Part shown: in pieces, positions 1-11,213 of the stretch
How the letters are laid out: each line of letters opens with the position of its first letter
Position numbering within the stretch: the first letter of the stretch is position 1
DNA from: Neelides folsomi
Taxonomy: Eukaryota > Arthropoda > Collembola > Neelipleona > Neelidae
Direction of reading: 5' to 3'
Assembly: GCA_034687125.1 (NCBI GenBank)
Contig: JAQGBZ010000204.1
Location: 49,051-113,050 of the forward strand
Length of the DNA stretch: 64,000 bases
Position numbers and translations under genes: made by a program
The notes under the pieces: generated by a model
Databases searched by the model: none
Seen by the model: only the letters and a program-made list of their open reading frames with translations
Told to the model about the DNA's origin: nothing

Positions 1-1030
1 TTAAAAGCGACTCGGTCGTGTCAAACCCAGCAATGAAAAACAATATGCTCTGAGAAACAATGACGTATTCGTCCAGATTGGCCTTTTTTCCTCCCTTGAC
101 CAAAGCTTCTTTTTCAAAAGTGTCAAGTTGATTTGGATCTTCCTCCTTCAACTGACCTGTTTTGGCGTCCAATAATAATTGTAGAAAATCATTCCTTTTC
201 TTCGAACCATTGTCAATTTTCAAATTCTCTCTGTGTTTTATTGCTTTTGTGATGAGTTCCACAAAGAAATTCGTCGATTCTGTATCAACCAATGGCCATT
301 TAAAAATGTTAAACAGTTTAGGAACCATCAAGTATAAAATGACTTTACAAAGTCTAAAAGCAGTAATTGTTTGGAATTGTTTGGCCATTTTTCTAAAAAT
401 GGCATCCGGATCAGTAAAAGAATTAGTTTGAATTCCAAAAGCAGTTGATGCAATGACATCCGTCGTGTACAATCCCATAGTCTTTCCAATATCAATTCCA
501 TCTGGGGAATTTGTCCCAGCCTGGGTTTTTAAATAAGTGATCAATTGATCTCCACAAGCTTCAAATAACTCGAACATCCCTTTGATTTTCCCGGTCGTAA
601 ACGTTGGCGAAAGCGTGGAGCGAATATTTTTCCATTCCTCGTTGATCAAATTGTTGAGCATTTTGTTAATGTAAGGATCAGTTTTACTCAAATTAATTCC
701 ACGGCGGTTAATAAAATGATCGAAATCCTTCACAAGGAACTTTTTAACGAGATCTAAATCCTTAATGAAAAGAACCGGCTTGGCGAATTCAGTATAACCG
801 CCATAAGGCTCGTCGCCAATTTGTTTATAAATTTCACTATCCAAATCCACAAGTGACTTCTTTAAGGTAATTCGCTCATAGACAGTTGTCAAATCTTGAG
901 CTTTAATGAATTTAACTCCTTTGCTTGGCCAATACCCGTCGTTTCGATACATGTACTGTTTCCAACACCAGTACAAGAAGTAAATTGTAGCAACAATGCT
1001 GGGAATTACGTATAACAATGTCCACAACAT
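1..1030 (-). CDS. Cytochrome P450, N-terminal two thirds (CYP3-clan type), cut by left window edge
   Basis: Reading from the ATG at 1030 leftwards, 343 codons stay open without an intron up to the window edge. The protein begins with a hydrophobic ER anchor (residues about 2-22). It has the helix-C WxxxR heme-propionate motif (WKNIR, residues 133-137) followed by LSPTFTTGK, which is typical of CYP3-clan (CYP6/CYP9-like) enzymes. The I-helix oxygen-activation motif AGFDTTES is at residues 334-341. P450s of this clan are about 500 residues long, so the ExxR, PERF and heme-cysteine regions must lie left of position 1. Expected role, from the family: ER-bound monooxygenase of xenobiotic or endogenous lipophilic compounds. 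Substrate cannot be inferred. No frameshift or stop is seen in the visible part. The lack of introns in over 1 kb is notable beside the intron-rich neighbours. Confidence 0.93.
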   Translation of the reverse strand, partial: MLWTLLYVIPSIVATIYFLYWCWKQYMYRNDGYWPSKGVKFIKAQDLTTVYERITLKKSLVDLDSEIYKQIGDEPYGGYTEFAKPVLFIKDLDLVKKFLVKDFDHFINRRGINLSKTDPYINKMLNNLINEEWKNIRSTLSPTFTTGKIKGMFELFEACGDQLITYLKTQAGTNSPDGIDIGKTMGLYTTDVIASTAFGIQTNSFTDPDAIFRKMAKQFQTITAFRLCKVILYLMVPKLFNIFKWPLVDTESTNFFVELITKAIKHRENLKIDNGSKKRNDFLQLLLDAKTGQLKEEDPNQLDTFEKEALVKGGKKANLDEYVIVSQSILFFIAGFDTTESLL

Positions 1031-1590
1031 TATAAAACTTTAAGGATTAGAATTAACTTAATATAATGAAAAAGGATAAGGTCGGAGCTTAGTAGTCAAT
1101 TAAAACAATAATTTATTTTTTTTAGCTAATTGAGCGGGGAAATTAAAGGACAAGTTGAAGGACTTAAAGAATCCAATTTTAATGGCAAATAAAAATTGAG
1201 AGGAAATAGAGAATGGACTGAATTGGCGAGGGTTGTAGATGGAAAGAAGAAGAATATTTCGCCTTGAATTTAAGGGCATTATGATTCACGATTGAATCAC
1301 TTTTTGCTAATGTTCAAAGGGTTTTATCCTCTCAGGTATAAACTGAGTCGTAATACACGAAGGTGTAATACACACAAAGACCAAATGACATTGTGACGTT
1401 CGCTACGCATATTGCATCAGATAAGTATTCATAAATACATGAGGTAAGTATATGAACTTTGGGATTTTATATAGGAAGTTCACAAGCACAGATTGGTCAA
1501 TATTTTATCTCACAAGCAGGGTACGAAGAGAATAAAGTTTATCACTGACATTAAAACTATAGTTATCAAATTTGAATAGGAAATTTACAT
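1031..1590. other. Upstream region of the P450 gene
   Basis: AT-rich sequence with no convincing ORF, RNA gene or repeat. It must hold the P450 promoter and 5' leader because the gene starts at 1030 and reads left. I could not place a clear TATA box or initiator. Confidence 0.5.
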
Positions 1591-1596
1591 GTATTG

Positions 1597-1725
1597 GGGC
1601 TCACAATTAAACTAGCTGAAAGTAAAAAAGTTAAAGTAATTCAAAAAGAACTTTGTCACCTTGTCTCAAAATCCGCTATATATTCCATAATTAATAAAAT
1701 TAAACATGGGTTCGATTTTCTGAAA
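1597..1725 (+). mobile_element. Fragment resembling a Tc1/pogo-type transposase helix-turn-helix
   Basis: A short open frame encodes a segment with the spacing of a transposase N-terminal HTH: a helix rich in K and E (KLAESKKVKVIQKEL), a turn, then VSKSAIYSIINKIK. This resembles the Tc1/pogo/mariner pattern 'VSKSTVYRII..K'. It is followed by stops and no DDE domain is nearby, so it would be a remnant. The resemblance is by eye only and the segment is short. Confidence 0.35.
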
Positions 1726-1799
1726 ATGATATTATACATAATCTTATTTGTTTCGATTTTTACAATAAATAATATTATTTAAAAACAAACATTGATTAA

Positions 1800-2060
1800 T
1801 ATTATAAAACTTAAGTTTATATATTAATTTAATTGTAAATAAAGGAAGGGAATCCAACTGAACCAAAAAGTTTTTCCTTTCTCTAATGCCGCCGGGTAGT
1901 ATATATATAATTTAACCTTGGCATATAAAACGACCCTTAAGGATGATCCGATCGGAACGGGATTTGCACCAATCGATTCCCAGATATCCAACGGAGTGCC
2001 CTCGACTTAAGCACCAAATCTCTAACCCTTTGTTGGATATACTTTGTTGGATGGACTCAT
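1800..2060 (-). mobile_element. tRNA-like element, candidate tRNA-derived SINE
   Basis: On the minus strand an A-box-like sequence (TGGTGCTTAAGTCGAGG, complement of about 2000-2016) is followed about 46 nt later by a B-box-like sequence (GGTGCAAATCC, complement of 1960-1970). The latter has one mismatch to the Pol III B box GGTTCAAATCC. The spacing matches that of a tRNA. The acceptor stem does not close and the sequence continues into an unrelated AT-rich body, so it fits a tRNA-derived SINE or tRNA pseudogene better than a working tRNA. The outer limits are guesses. Confidence 0.4.
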
Positions 2061-2255
2061 AAACGCAAAATTTCACCGCTCCATTTCCCGTTTTTGCTAA
2101 AGCTCCATTTTCCGTTTTCGCCCGACTCGGAACCCTCCAACAAAAGTAAGGTATCCCGAGCCGGGCTAATTCCCACCCTCACCCATCACCACCACCAAAT
2201 CCTTTGTTTTTTGGCAGGAAGGAGCGACGCACTAATAAAAACCTTCGGACACAAT

Positions 2256-2378
2256 CAACCTCCGGATTCCATCAACCTCCGGGAACAACAACCACCGGAC
2301 CACAATCATCCTCTGGGAACAACAACAATAACCACCGGACCATAATTAACCTCTGGGAACAACAACCTCCGGAATACC
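2256..2378. repeat. Short minisatellite, about three copies of a 34-40 bp unit
   Basis: The unit, roughly CCTCTGGGAACAACAACC followed by a spacer ending in CACCGGACCA, starts at about 2277, 2311 and 2351, with a degenerate copy before. Spacing is 34 then 40 bp, the longer unit having an extra AACAAT. The array is locally GC-richer than its flanks. The open frames across it are by-products of the repeat. Confidence 0.7.
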
Positions 2379-2566
2379 ATTATCTTGTGATCTTTATAAT
2401 GTATCAATTATTCTACTTAAGATTATATTTTTCTTTTGATATTAATAGAATTAAATTTTCTACATCTGCATACATGTCCCTTTTGCTGCAACTGATATTT
2501 ATATTAAAGTATTTTGAATAAATAATACCCACGATTACGGGTGACTCAATGGTATCCTGAAATCAA

Positions 2567-2600
2567 CGTATTGACCCGTCGGTGACGGGTGACCGGCTAG
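2567..2600 (+). mobile_element. Helitron-like 3' terminus (hairpin plus CTAG)
   Basis: A GC-rich hairpin with ACCCGTC/GACGGGT arms and a 3-nt loop is followed by seven bases and then CTAG, with T as the next base (2601). Helitron rolling-circle transposons end in a short GC hairpin followed within about 10-12 nt by CTRR and insert between A and T. A matching 5' TC end was not found with confidence, so the element's length is unknown. The minisatellite and SINE-like stretch may be inside it. Confidence 0.4.
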
Positions 2601-2610
2601 TAAGTGCACT

Positions 2611-4286
2611 GTATATAACGAATGTACAAGAAATTAGAACATCCATAGCAGGTGTTTTATTTTACAATATTTAAGTTAAATGCGTATGTGAACTATTGTA
2701 AACATATTGTAAGCATACACACAGAATATATAAAAGTAAATAAAAATTAAGTACTAAGGATGGACTTTGGGTGGAAGCAAACAATTCGAATGAATATCAA
2801 TGCTAACTAAAAACAAAGGTTTATTTACCAAAACTTGAATTAACATTAGGTGATATATGAGAGATAGAGCGATGGACATAAGACAAGGGAGAGTTGCAGG
2901 TTGCAGAAAAGTAAATGTAATGAAATTAAGAGAGATTCAAAGAGAGCTGATTCAATGTTAAATCTCAACCAAGGTTCAATTTTTTGTTTGACCAACCTTG
3001 CCGTTCAGTTTCAACGTAACCCGAGGACCAATTTTCGTCTAAAGATTATATTACTCCTATGAATACAATGCTAAATATGAACTCCCTTCAAAAGTGAATA
3101 CCCACTTACATCGTATGTTTAAAAATGATCGGGGTCTATTGCAAATTATTTCTACGCCATTTGCAAAATTCACAATGTCTTTATTGTATTCAAAATAACA
3201 AACATATTGAAGTCATATATTTATAGAGTTGTGAAGAATCGTCAATGAAATACCTCTATGTTTATAAAATGTAATGTAATTTTTGATGTAAGCAGTTTAT
3301 ACAGTTTGATGATTATAATGCACATTCAATTGATGCATCTGCTAAATCATGTTAATCGACAACAAAACGATCAAATTAAGTAAAATGATACTCTGTTGAA
3401 CTTATAAAGATTTATTGTATATAATTGCATCATTAATTATAAGTTTATAAGAGTAGTATTAGCATACCTATTGAGATTCACATTAATTTTAAAATATTCT
3501 TGAGCAATTATATCACAGTTACTTTTGTATATTTTACCTTTTTACAATATTATAAAAAATTATCATTAACATATTAAAATACCCATATATACCATACATG
3601 TACCTGTATTCATGTGCACCTTACAATGACGCAATACAAGGTTCTTTCAACTCAATATTCTAATCAGATATATCAAAACAGAAAAATATGAAATTTAATA
3701 AATAGAAGAGGTTCCAGGCTATTATGGATTTGTTTGTTTTCATCAGCATTTAAATATTGTGTGTTATGTAGCCGCTTGAGTCAAGGATTGTAAGTTTTTT
3801 CATGTGAGAGGAAAACTTGATTTTAAAGGTAAAAATGTTGGCAAAGAACTTGAACTTCCAAAGTTTACCAATTCTCACATGGCTTGCTATGCGTATAATC
3901 GTTAATACAATTGAACATTACCTTATTTTTAGTTAAATATTAAAATCCTAATTTTGTTAAAATATAAATATTAAAATATGCATACAAAAATTTGTATTTC
4001 AAAATGTAATTAAAACGGGCATTTAAGGAACAAAATGTATGATTTAAGCAACTTGTACAGATCAAGAACAAGAAATTATTTTTTGCAATACCTGCATTTA
4101 TAAATACAAGATTTATGAAGTAAGTCTATAAGCATGTTTTCCTTATTTTAAATCAACAACAAAGTTCTAAAGAACCAGGTGAAGATCTTCAGTTGAGTTT
4201 ATGAAGTTGACACTCAAAGTTCGGTGTAGCAAAGTTGAGCAAATAATTATATGTACTTAGTTAAACTCATAAGTACATTGAAAAGA
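2611..4286. other. Gene-free AT-rich stretch
   Basis: No open frame, RNA gene or repeat structure that I can support. It presumably includes the 5' region of the membrane-protein gene that follows. Confidence 0.5.
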
Positions 4287-4327
4287 ATGAAAACAGAAAT
4301 CGGCGAATCCTGCAAACAAGTTGGGAT

Positions 4328-5318
4328 ATGGGCAGCTGTAAGTTGATTCTTCTTTTTAACTCCACTTTAATGACTTTAAAAAAACGAGCTAATTTTAAAA
4401 TAAAAATCTTTCACAAAAGACTTATCGTTAAAGCACTACAAAGACTACAATATAATACATTAAGATAATTGTTATTAATTACACAAAATAAAATGTGTTG
4501 TTTAAAATAACCTGTATATTTTTATGCACTTTATAAACTAGTTTAGTAAGCATTTATATTTTATGTAATTTATAAAAATAAACTCCATAAATGCATTTTT
4601 TTTCTATTAGATATTTGGACTTGGAATTATCAGGAATGGGATTGTGATCTTGATTCCATCACAGGCTCTTATACTTACGAAGAAACCCTCAGATATTACC
4701 CAAATCTGGAATTAACTCAAGAGGATTTCAATGTTTTAACCCAGAAATGGACGTTATTTGGAATATTCGGAATCCTTGTGGGACTCACTCAGGTCATTGG
4801 GTCTGCGATCATTGCCAAGGTCTAATATTTTCATTCCTAGTAAACCTGTTATCGATAGAATACAAACATGCATTGGCATTACAAATATACAAAATACTCT
4901 AAGATAGTAAATGCTTCATATGCAAAACATGACTGCGAATTAGACAAAGGATGCGGAAATCGGAAGTGATGGGAATCATATGTAGAATCTAATCGTTGCA
5001 CTTTGAAAAAAAACATCCATGAAAAAATATTATAAAAAATGGTTCATAATCAACGTTGATTTTATGTTGTAGAAAGTGGAAGGATTTGTCCGAATTTGGA
5101 CGTGGATTCATTTCCTAGTTCTATTTGCGAATCTCATTACGATCCCCTTTGCCCTGTACCATCAATTGTACATTCCAAGAACAGGAACTGTCTTTTGCTG
5201 TCTGCTTGCTCTGGACGACGTTTTTATCTTCCTTGGAATGGCTCTCATCAATAAATCAATCGCCGACTCTAGCAAAATTTGCAAGTGTGGAAAAAATAAA
5301 AATAGCGTCGTTGTTTAA
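4328..5318 (+). CDS. Small multi-pass membrane protein, family not recognised
   Basis: Exon model: 4328-4337 (uncertain), 4611-4819 and 5073-5318; all three phases agree and the result is 154 residues. The second exon opens with a Trp/Tyr-rich stretch and an acidic loop (EWDCDLDS), then a membrane segment (WTLFGIFGILVGLTQVIGSA). The third exon holds two more membrane segments (about IHFLVLFANLITIPFALYH and TVFCCLLALDDVFIFLGMAL) and a short polar tail with KICKCGK. The layout looks like a four-helix protein whose first helix is missing from this model. An ATG at 4287 gives phase 0 at the same donor (4337), and exon 2 read in that frame would give a hydrophobic helix but then a stop. The start is therefore the weak point. 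I do not recognise the family. Confidence 0.55.
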
Positions 5319-5958
5319 TTTCTAATCAAGACATTTTATTATTTTTAATAATAATTAAAATCAACAGTTAGGAACCGAGAACCCCCACATTATCAACAAA
5401 TATAATTGTAATGAGTAATGGAAATAAACAAATGTAATATTAAATGTAACTGAATTACGCATGTATTGATATTTACCAAAGTTGTATAATTAGTTTAGCT
5501 TATAATTTACGGCTGTTCAAATGCATTGTCTAATAATGTATATCGATTTTCATAGAATAATTTTGTAATCATAAGAAATGACCTTTATTTTCTTTTAAGT
5601 CAATGTTATACAAAATTCTTATTTGTTTAAATAAGTATTAAAGTATAAATATATTCAACTAATTATTCATCGATCATCAATGCCACATATTACATAATGT
5701 AACTATTTTAAAGTAATATAAACAATCGTCGACATGTTATAGTAAATAATAACAAGTAATAATAACCGTATGTTATATACATATAATTTGTTTATCAATG
5801 ATGTTTATAAATAGTACTTTTCCATCCAAACATAATTTGAATACTTGTAATTTGTCAAATGGGTTAATCCGCCTACTTAACTTCAACTTATTTACCAAGT
5901 TGTCTACGGAAAAGTAAATGTGTGTCAGTCTTACAAGATTATTGCTTATTAAACATTA
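5319..5958. other. 3' flank of the membrane-protein gene
   Basis: AT-rich sequence with AATAAA-like motifs in the first 120 bp (for example near 5424, GGAAATAAAC), suitable as a 3' UTR and polyadenylation region. Nothing else seen. Confidence 0.45.
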
Positions 5959-6159
5959 TCAAAATTTTTTATGAACTCTGACAATGAGTGCAAGGATCTT
6001 TGGAAGCTTGGAATAATCTAAATTAACATTACGAAGACTCAAATTGATCGTATGTAGTTCATTGATAATATTAGAAAATGTTAAATCAAATAACCAAAAG
6101 ACCTCACTGTGCAAATCCTCCTTCTTATAAATAGCAGTTATTGGTAAGCAAAATTTCAT
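5959..6159 (-). mobile_element. Possible hAT transposase fragment (ZBED5/SCAND3-like type)
   Basis: A 66-codon minus-strand frame contains WLFDLTFSNIINELHTINLS followed by LRNVNLD. This resembles the conserved piece 'FLxDIxxHLNxLNLxLQGxN' of hAT transposases of the Charlie/ZBED5 group. Only this piece is present, without BED finger or dimerisation domain, so it would be a dead fragment. The call rests on one motif recognised by eye. Confidence 0.3.
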
Positions 6160-9100
6160 TTCATCCTAATGCTAATTTGACTCTTGTTTGTGATAATTTA
6201 CACTACGCACTTAACCTTTACTTTAACAAATATTTTATTTTTAATTTGAGATCATTATCTTGGGATTGGGACTATTAATTCAAAATTAATAAAAACAATA
6301 GGAATTTCAACTTGAAGATGGAAAATTTAAAGTAAAAATGTTTATTCTCAAAATAATAATAAAAATTCGGGCCATTTTCTTTTAACAACTTACAATTAGT
6401 TGCAGCAGGTTTGAAATTTGTTTATTTTAATAAAAATACATAATATTATAATTAAACTGAATATTAGTCATAGTATAAAATATACAAAATGTATTGCATG
6501 ATTTCAAATGATATGCATAAATTACAGTGTATTATTTACATTAAATATTTAAATTCATTGTGCCTAATTGTACACAAATATCTAATTTACTTGTAAAAAA
6601 TTCCCTTTTAACATTTGGAATTTTGTTTCACAAGAAATTCATGCTCATGCAAATCTTGGTTAAACACGTGAATTACTGAATTACATATAGAAAAAAATAA
6701 TTTCTGGAAAATGGAAAAGATATTATTGTTTTTAATGATGGGTGAATCATTATTTACAATGTTATTTTTATGAGCATACTTTATTTACAATAATTTTATT
6801 CATATATAAAATTATACTCGCTTAAATAATTAACATGATATACTATAGTCATGCAACATCGGATTATTATTAAAAATATTAATTCTCTTACAAATGAAAT
6901 ATTAGATATGAATATTTTGGTATTACGGGATTAATAATTAAGAAAAACACCATTGGTATTTATTTCTTAGGACATGATTAGATTGATGCATTGAGCGAGC
7001 CCATTTAAGGGTAGATTTAATTCGCCAACTTTCACTCCCTCTTTTTATTTCATTCTTCTCCCTGGGTGTTTACCGAATCTCAATAAGGTTGCGAACATCC
7101 TCATTTGTATTCATCTCCCTTTGTCCGAGGCCAGCCAAGTGTGTACAGTTACGAATGCGAATGCAACGGATTTGTGAACACTTTTACAAATTATACAACT
7201 GCGACTCGAAACTCAAAGCGAAGAGATAAAACAAATGATAAACAATGAGCATACACCCAACATGCAAATCTTTTTATTTGAACATCCTAAATAGATACTT
7301 CATTCACAATCTTTCTTGTTTAAATGGCATTTAATTCATTAAATCTAAACAAACATTTTTTGTATGAATGAATTATCTGAAATCTAAAAATTTTATATTT
7401 ATTTTATTTTATTATAACTCTCAAATATTTAAGAAATTATTTTCCTTACACATTGCTCCTAAATGCACTCAAAAGGTATGTTTAGTGTTAATAGTCATAC
7501 GCTTGTTCTCGTAAGATTAGTACACAAACAATTGTTATTTAATTTTCTCGTTGGTTTAATACCTTTGTGTTGTTTATTATTTATATGTAATAATTTACTT
7601 TTTATCATTATGTATTCCTTTACATGAACCATTAAGTAGTGAAAATAATTAGAGGAATCGTTATCAATAAATAACGTAATTAAGTAGGAAAGGAGTAAAA
7701 TTGTTTACCCAGAAATAGTGGGAGTAATTGGCAAAAAAGGGTAGAACCACCTTGAGCGGATCATGAAAGGAAGGAACGAGAGTCGTCTTCAATTTGCTCT
7801 CAGACTTCCTCAAGTGCTTCTGTTCTCATCGTGAGTCTTTGGCCACTTCCCTTCTGGGGTTAGGAGGAACAATGGGAAATGCGAAAAAGGGTTTGGTGGT
7901 CGAAGGTCACCTTTTCCATGCCTCAACAACCTCATCACAAAACACACTCCCTTTTTTTCACTACCTTTACATATTACCTATCTTATTATATTATAAGTAT
8001 TATATGGTCATACAAGGGATGTAAAGAAGAAACTCGTTTCTTATTTAATATATCTATAATGCACTTGTATTGTTGTATTCGATACAATTCACATAATACT
8101 AATATATCTTATATACTTTTAAATAGGAGTATTGAAAATTAAATACCTTAATTTATTATATAAAATTGAAGTAGAAGATAATGCGGTAGATAATACAGAA
8201 GGTAAAACAGGTAATATTGTTTAATGGGAAGGTAATATAGCCAGACCAGGTAATACCCCTTAATTAAACTTCTAGTTTATTTAATGATCACAAGTCAAGT
8301 AAAATATTTCAAATACGTGTTTTCTCCTATGTTGAATAATTGTAGCAAAAAAAGTTTCAAAATCCCCAAATGTTTCTTCCGTAAAACGTCTTTTTCCTTC
8401 GTCGAATGGTGAGGGAAATGCCTAAATGCTCTTTTTACTCTCATTTATTCCTTGGGCAGAGTGTAATGTACAACGTTGTAAAGACCAAACTTATAAAGTA
8501 CGTGCAGCATTGAAACAATAAAAAGTACAAAGAATCAAATTCATAAGCTATGATTCACAAGAAATGGCAAATCAAAATCAAAACTTCGTTATGTTAAAAA
8601 TTAACGTGTGCGAATGCGAAGTGGTAATGGTCCATGGAGGGGATTACCAGAGTTGGTGAATTAGAGATGAACACTGTGAGCATACAATAACACTTTTTAA
8701 CGCATTGTTTGTGCACCCGCAACAGGATCCAAAAAGCACAGAGGGACCTTCCTTGACGTACCAATCTATGCATTATACACTTGGTATCTTTATCTTGTCC
8801 ATTTGTGCTTGCACTCCTCGTTGGTTCCTCCACGAGGGTTGATAAAACAGCGAGCACTCTTCCCACCTGCAGACACTCCGACAGTTCTACTCATTGCGAC
8901 ACACAACTTTTCAGCTCTTACAATTGAGAGTCTCAATTTGAGACAAGGAGGACCAATTGTTAACTTCCCTTCAAAGAAGTTAAATTTAACTCAATTCCTG
9001 GTATTAAACTTCGCTTAAAATTTCCCTTTAATTAATTAAACTACACAAAATTTTATATAAAATAAGAAAGGTATTCTGAGACTAGATTGTGGAAAGCGTT

Positions 9101-9362
9101 TTGAAAACTGATCGACTTTTGTGTATTGTTTTAAAGGAATTTTATCTTTAAGATAATTTTGTCTTTAAGATAATTTTATCATTTCTTGAGGAATTTTGCC
9201 TTTACCAAAAGATTGATAAAGTGTGTTTGAAAAATTGTATCAAGTGTGTGAATAGGTGAATTGAAGTGACTTGTTTTTGTTTTAAGCACGTGGAAGGAAG
9301 GAGGGAAGAAGAATTTAATTAAATAAGGAATTGTCCCGAATTGTCAAAAAACGAGTGATAAA
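6160..9362. other. Intergenic stretch with several GC-raised noncoding blocks
   Basis: Mostly very AT-rich sequence. Three blocks stand out by mixed composition: about 6960-7230, 7740-7950 and 8590-8960. Open frames in them (for example 7794-8024 plus, 8594-8866 minus) resemble no protein and have no splice context, so I do not call them genes. They may be cis-regulatory DNA or untranslated exons of the START gene that follows. The 9130-9180 stretch has a short direct repeat of TTTATCTTTAAGATAATTTTG type. Confidence 0.4.
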
Positions 9363-11213
9363 ATGAAGGAGGGCGAAGAGAAACTCACCTTTGTGGCTTC
9401 ATCAAACGGAGATGGAAAACCGCAGGAAGAAAGAATTGATTTGCTCAATAACTACAAATATAATTTTGAGTTGGACACAAATCCGGCACTTGAGAATAAA
9501 AAGAAGTCTGGGGGTTGTTGTCAATTGAACCCAAGACGAGGTTGTGCCTATCTCATTACATCAGTTATTCTCAATTTATTCCTTGCTGTCGCTGTTGTGT
9601 ATTTAGGTAAATTGATTTAATTTAATGATCATTTAATTTATCTTTAATTAATTAAATTAAGAGTATTCTGTACAGATAAAACACAATTCACTTTTCTTAA
9701 TGTTAATGTTCCAATGAAAATATTTAAATATTAAATGAAATTATTTACAGTTTTCTTTTCTGGACCAAGTGGATCTTTGCATAAGAAAAGATCAGAAAAA
9801 CTGATTGGATGTTCCAATGATAATTCCAATGATATTAATTCTAACGATTCGTCCTTACTTCCGTCTTTGGTAATTGTCTTTTTGCTTTTTTGTATAGTAA
9901 ACAACTGCTGATCATTAATTTAATAAATAATCTAGTCGTGAGGTTATGAAACATTTGAACAACGATTTCGTTCTCATTTTCATAGGTGACAAGAGGAAAA
10001 GTTATGACCAAGGAGCTTATGGCTGTGTTTGACGACGAGAGTATTTGGAAGTTGTACAAAAACTATTCAAAACTCGAGGCATCTTATATTCACAAAGATG
10101 GGGACCAATATCGAGTCAATGTAAGATGTTCAAATGTCCATTAGAGAACATCCTTAATATTAATATAAAACTTGTTTTTGTCGTGATGAAAGTTTTTACT
10201 ATCACACTTAAAAGCTTCCCATTAAATACTCTCAAACTTATCCATTTATTCATATGTCCATTAATGACTCATTAATTTTATGATTTTTATGCTGACGATA
10301 ACTTTTTTGTGGTCGCGTTTTCACAGGGTTGGTTCCCAAGATCTCCCAAAGAGCTGATCAAGATCTTCTTTGACCAATATGAAGAAACACATAAATGGCA
10401 TCCAACTGCAGGAACTACCATTATCATTGAGGTAAATTAAAAATCATTAATTTAATGTTCATCCAGAAATATAAACGATAAATGTTTATTTTATGATAAA
10501 TAAATAAAATCAATATTAAATTTTTAAATGGATTTAATAAATCTATGAGGAATTTAATTGGCTTTTTTTATTAATGAAATAGCAAGTACTCGAAAAGACC
10601 CAGATTGGTTATCAGAAGACGTTACAATATGGTCCAATTTCCCCTCGTGACTTTTTCCTTTTGAGGCATTACGAGGATCTTCCAAACGGCGGGATTATTC
10701 TTTCGTTCGAGTCTATTGAATGGAACGAGGACAGAATTGAGAAACCGACGAATGCTGTGAGGTGAGTTGACACATTACAATGCCACGTTCGAGTACTTCC
10801 TCTGGGCAAACGATAAAAAATATTTTAACATGAGGACAAACACTCGACCCTTGAGCTTACACTCACTCAGCAGTTTAAACTAATAAATATTTAACTAAAC
10901 ACATAATAGCTTATTTAACTGACATGTGTTGTTTTCTCAAATATCCATGAAATAATGAGATAAGATGAAATGGTTTGATAGTGATGATACTCAAAATATT
11001 GTTTTATAATATAGGGGAGAATATGGATTAAGCGGCTGGAGATTCAGAGCGATTCCTGGAAAAGAAAATGAATCAACTGCAGAGTTTATTTTCAATGCAG
11101 ATTTCAACATTGGTTGGATTCCCTTCTGGGATTCATTTGCCATTAAAGGACTCCAAGAAACGTTTGTTAATTTGAGAAAGCATTTGGCAGGGAATGAGAC
11201 TCAAATTGAATAG
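9363..11213 (+). CDS. Membrane-anchored START-domain lipid-transfer protein
   Basis: Six exons with agreeing phases: 9363-9606, 9751-9869, 9986-10120, 10327-10431, 10583-10761, 11015-11213; 326 residues. The cytosolic N-terminus (1-60) is polar and has a Cys-Cys pair (GGCCQ) before one membrane helix at about 61-85, so it is a type II or signal-anchor topology. After a Ser/Asn linker, residues about 122-320 form a StAR-related lipid transfer (START) domain. The hallmarks are ISPRDFFLLRHY, an aromatic-rich strand ending IILSFESIEW, then GEYGLSGWRF and a C-terminal helix starting WIPFWDSFAIKGL. START domains bind one lipid or sterol in a cavity. The anchor suggests lipid handling at a membrane, but the ligand cannot be read from sequence. 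Confidence 0.88.

Noticed and set aside
7794..8142. Overlapping plus-strand frames of 76 and 87 codons
   Set aside because: Frames overlap, end in AT-rich nonsense and show no domain or splice context. Probably a noncoding GC-raised block.
8594..8866. 90-codon minus-strand frame
   Set aside because: No homology recognised, and an overlapping plus frame is of similar quality. More likely regulatory or untranslated sequence.
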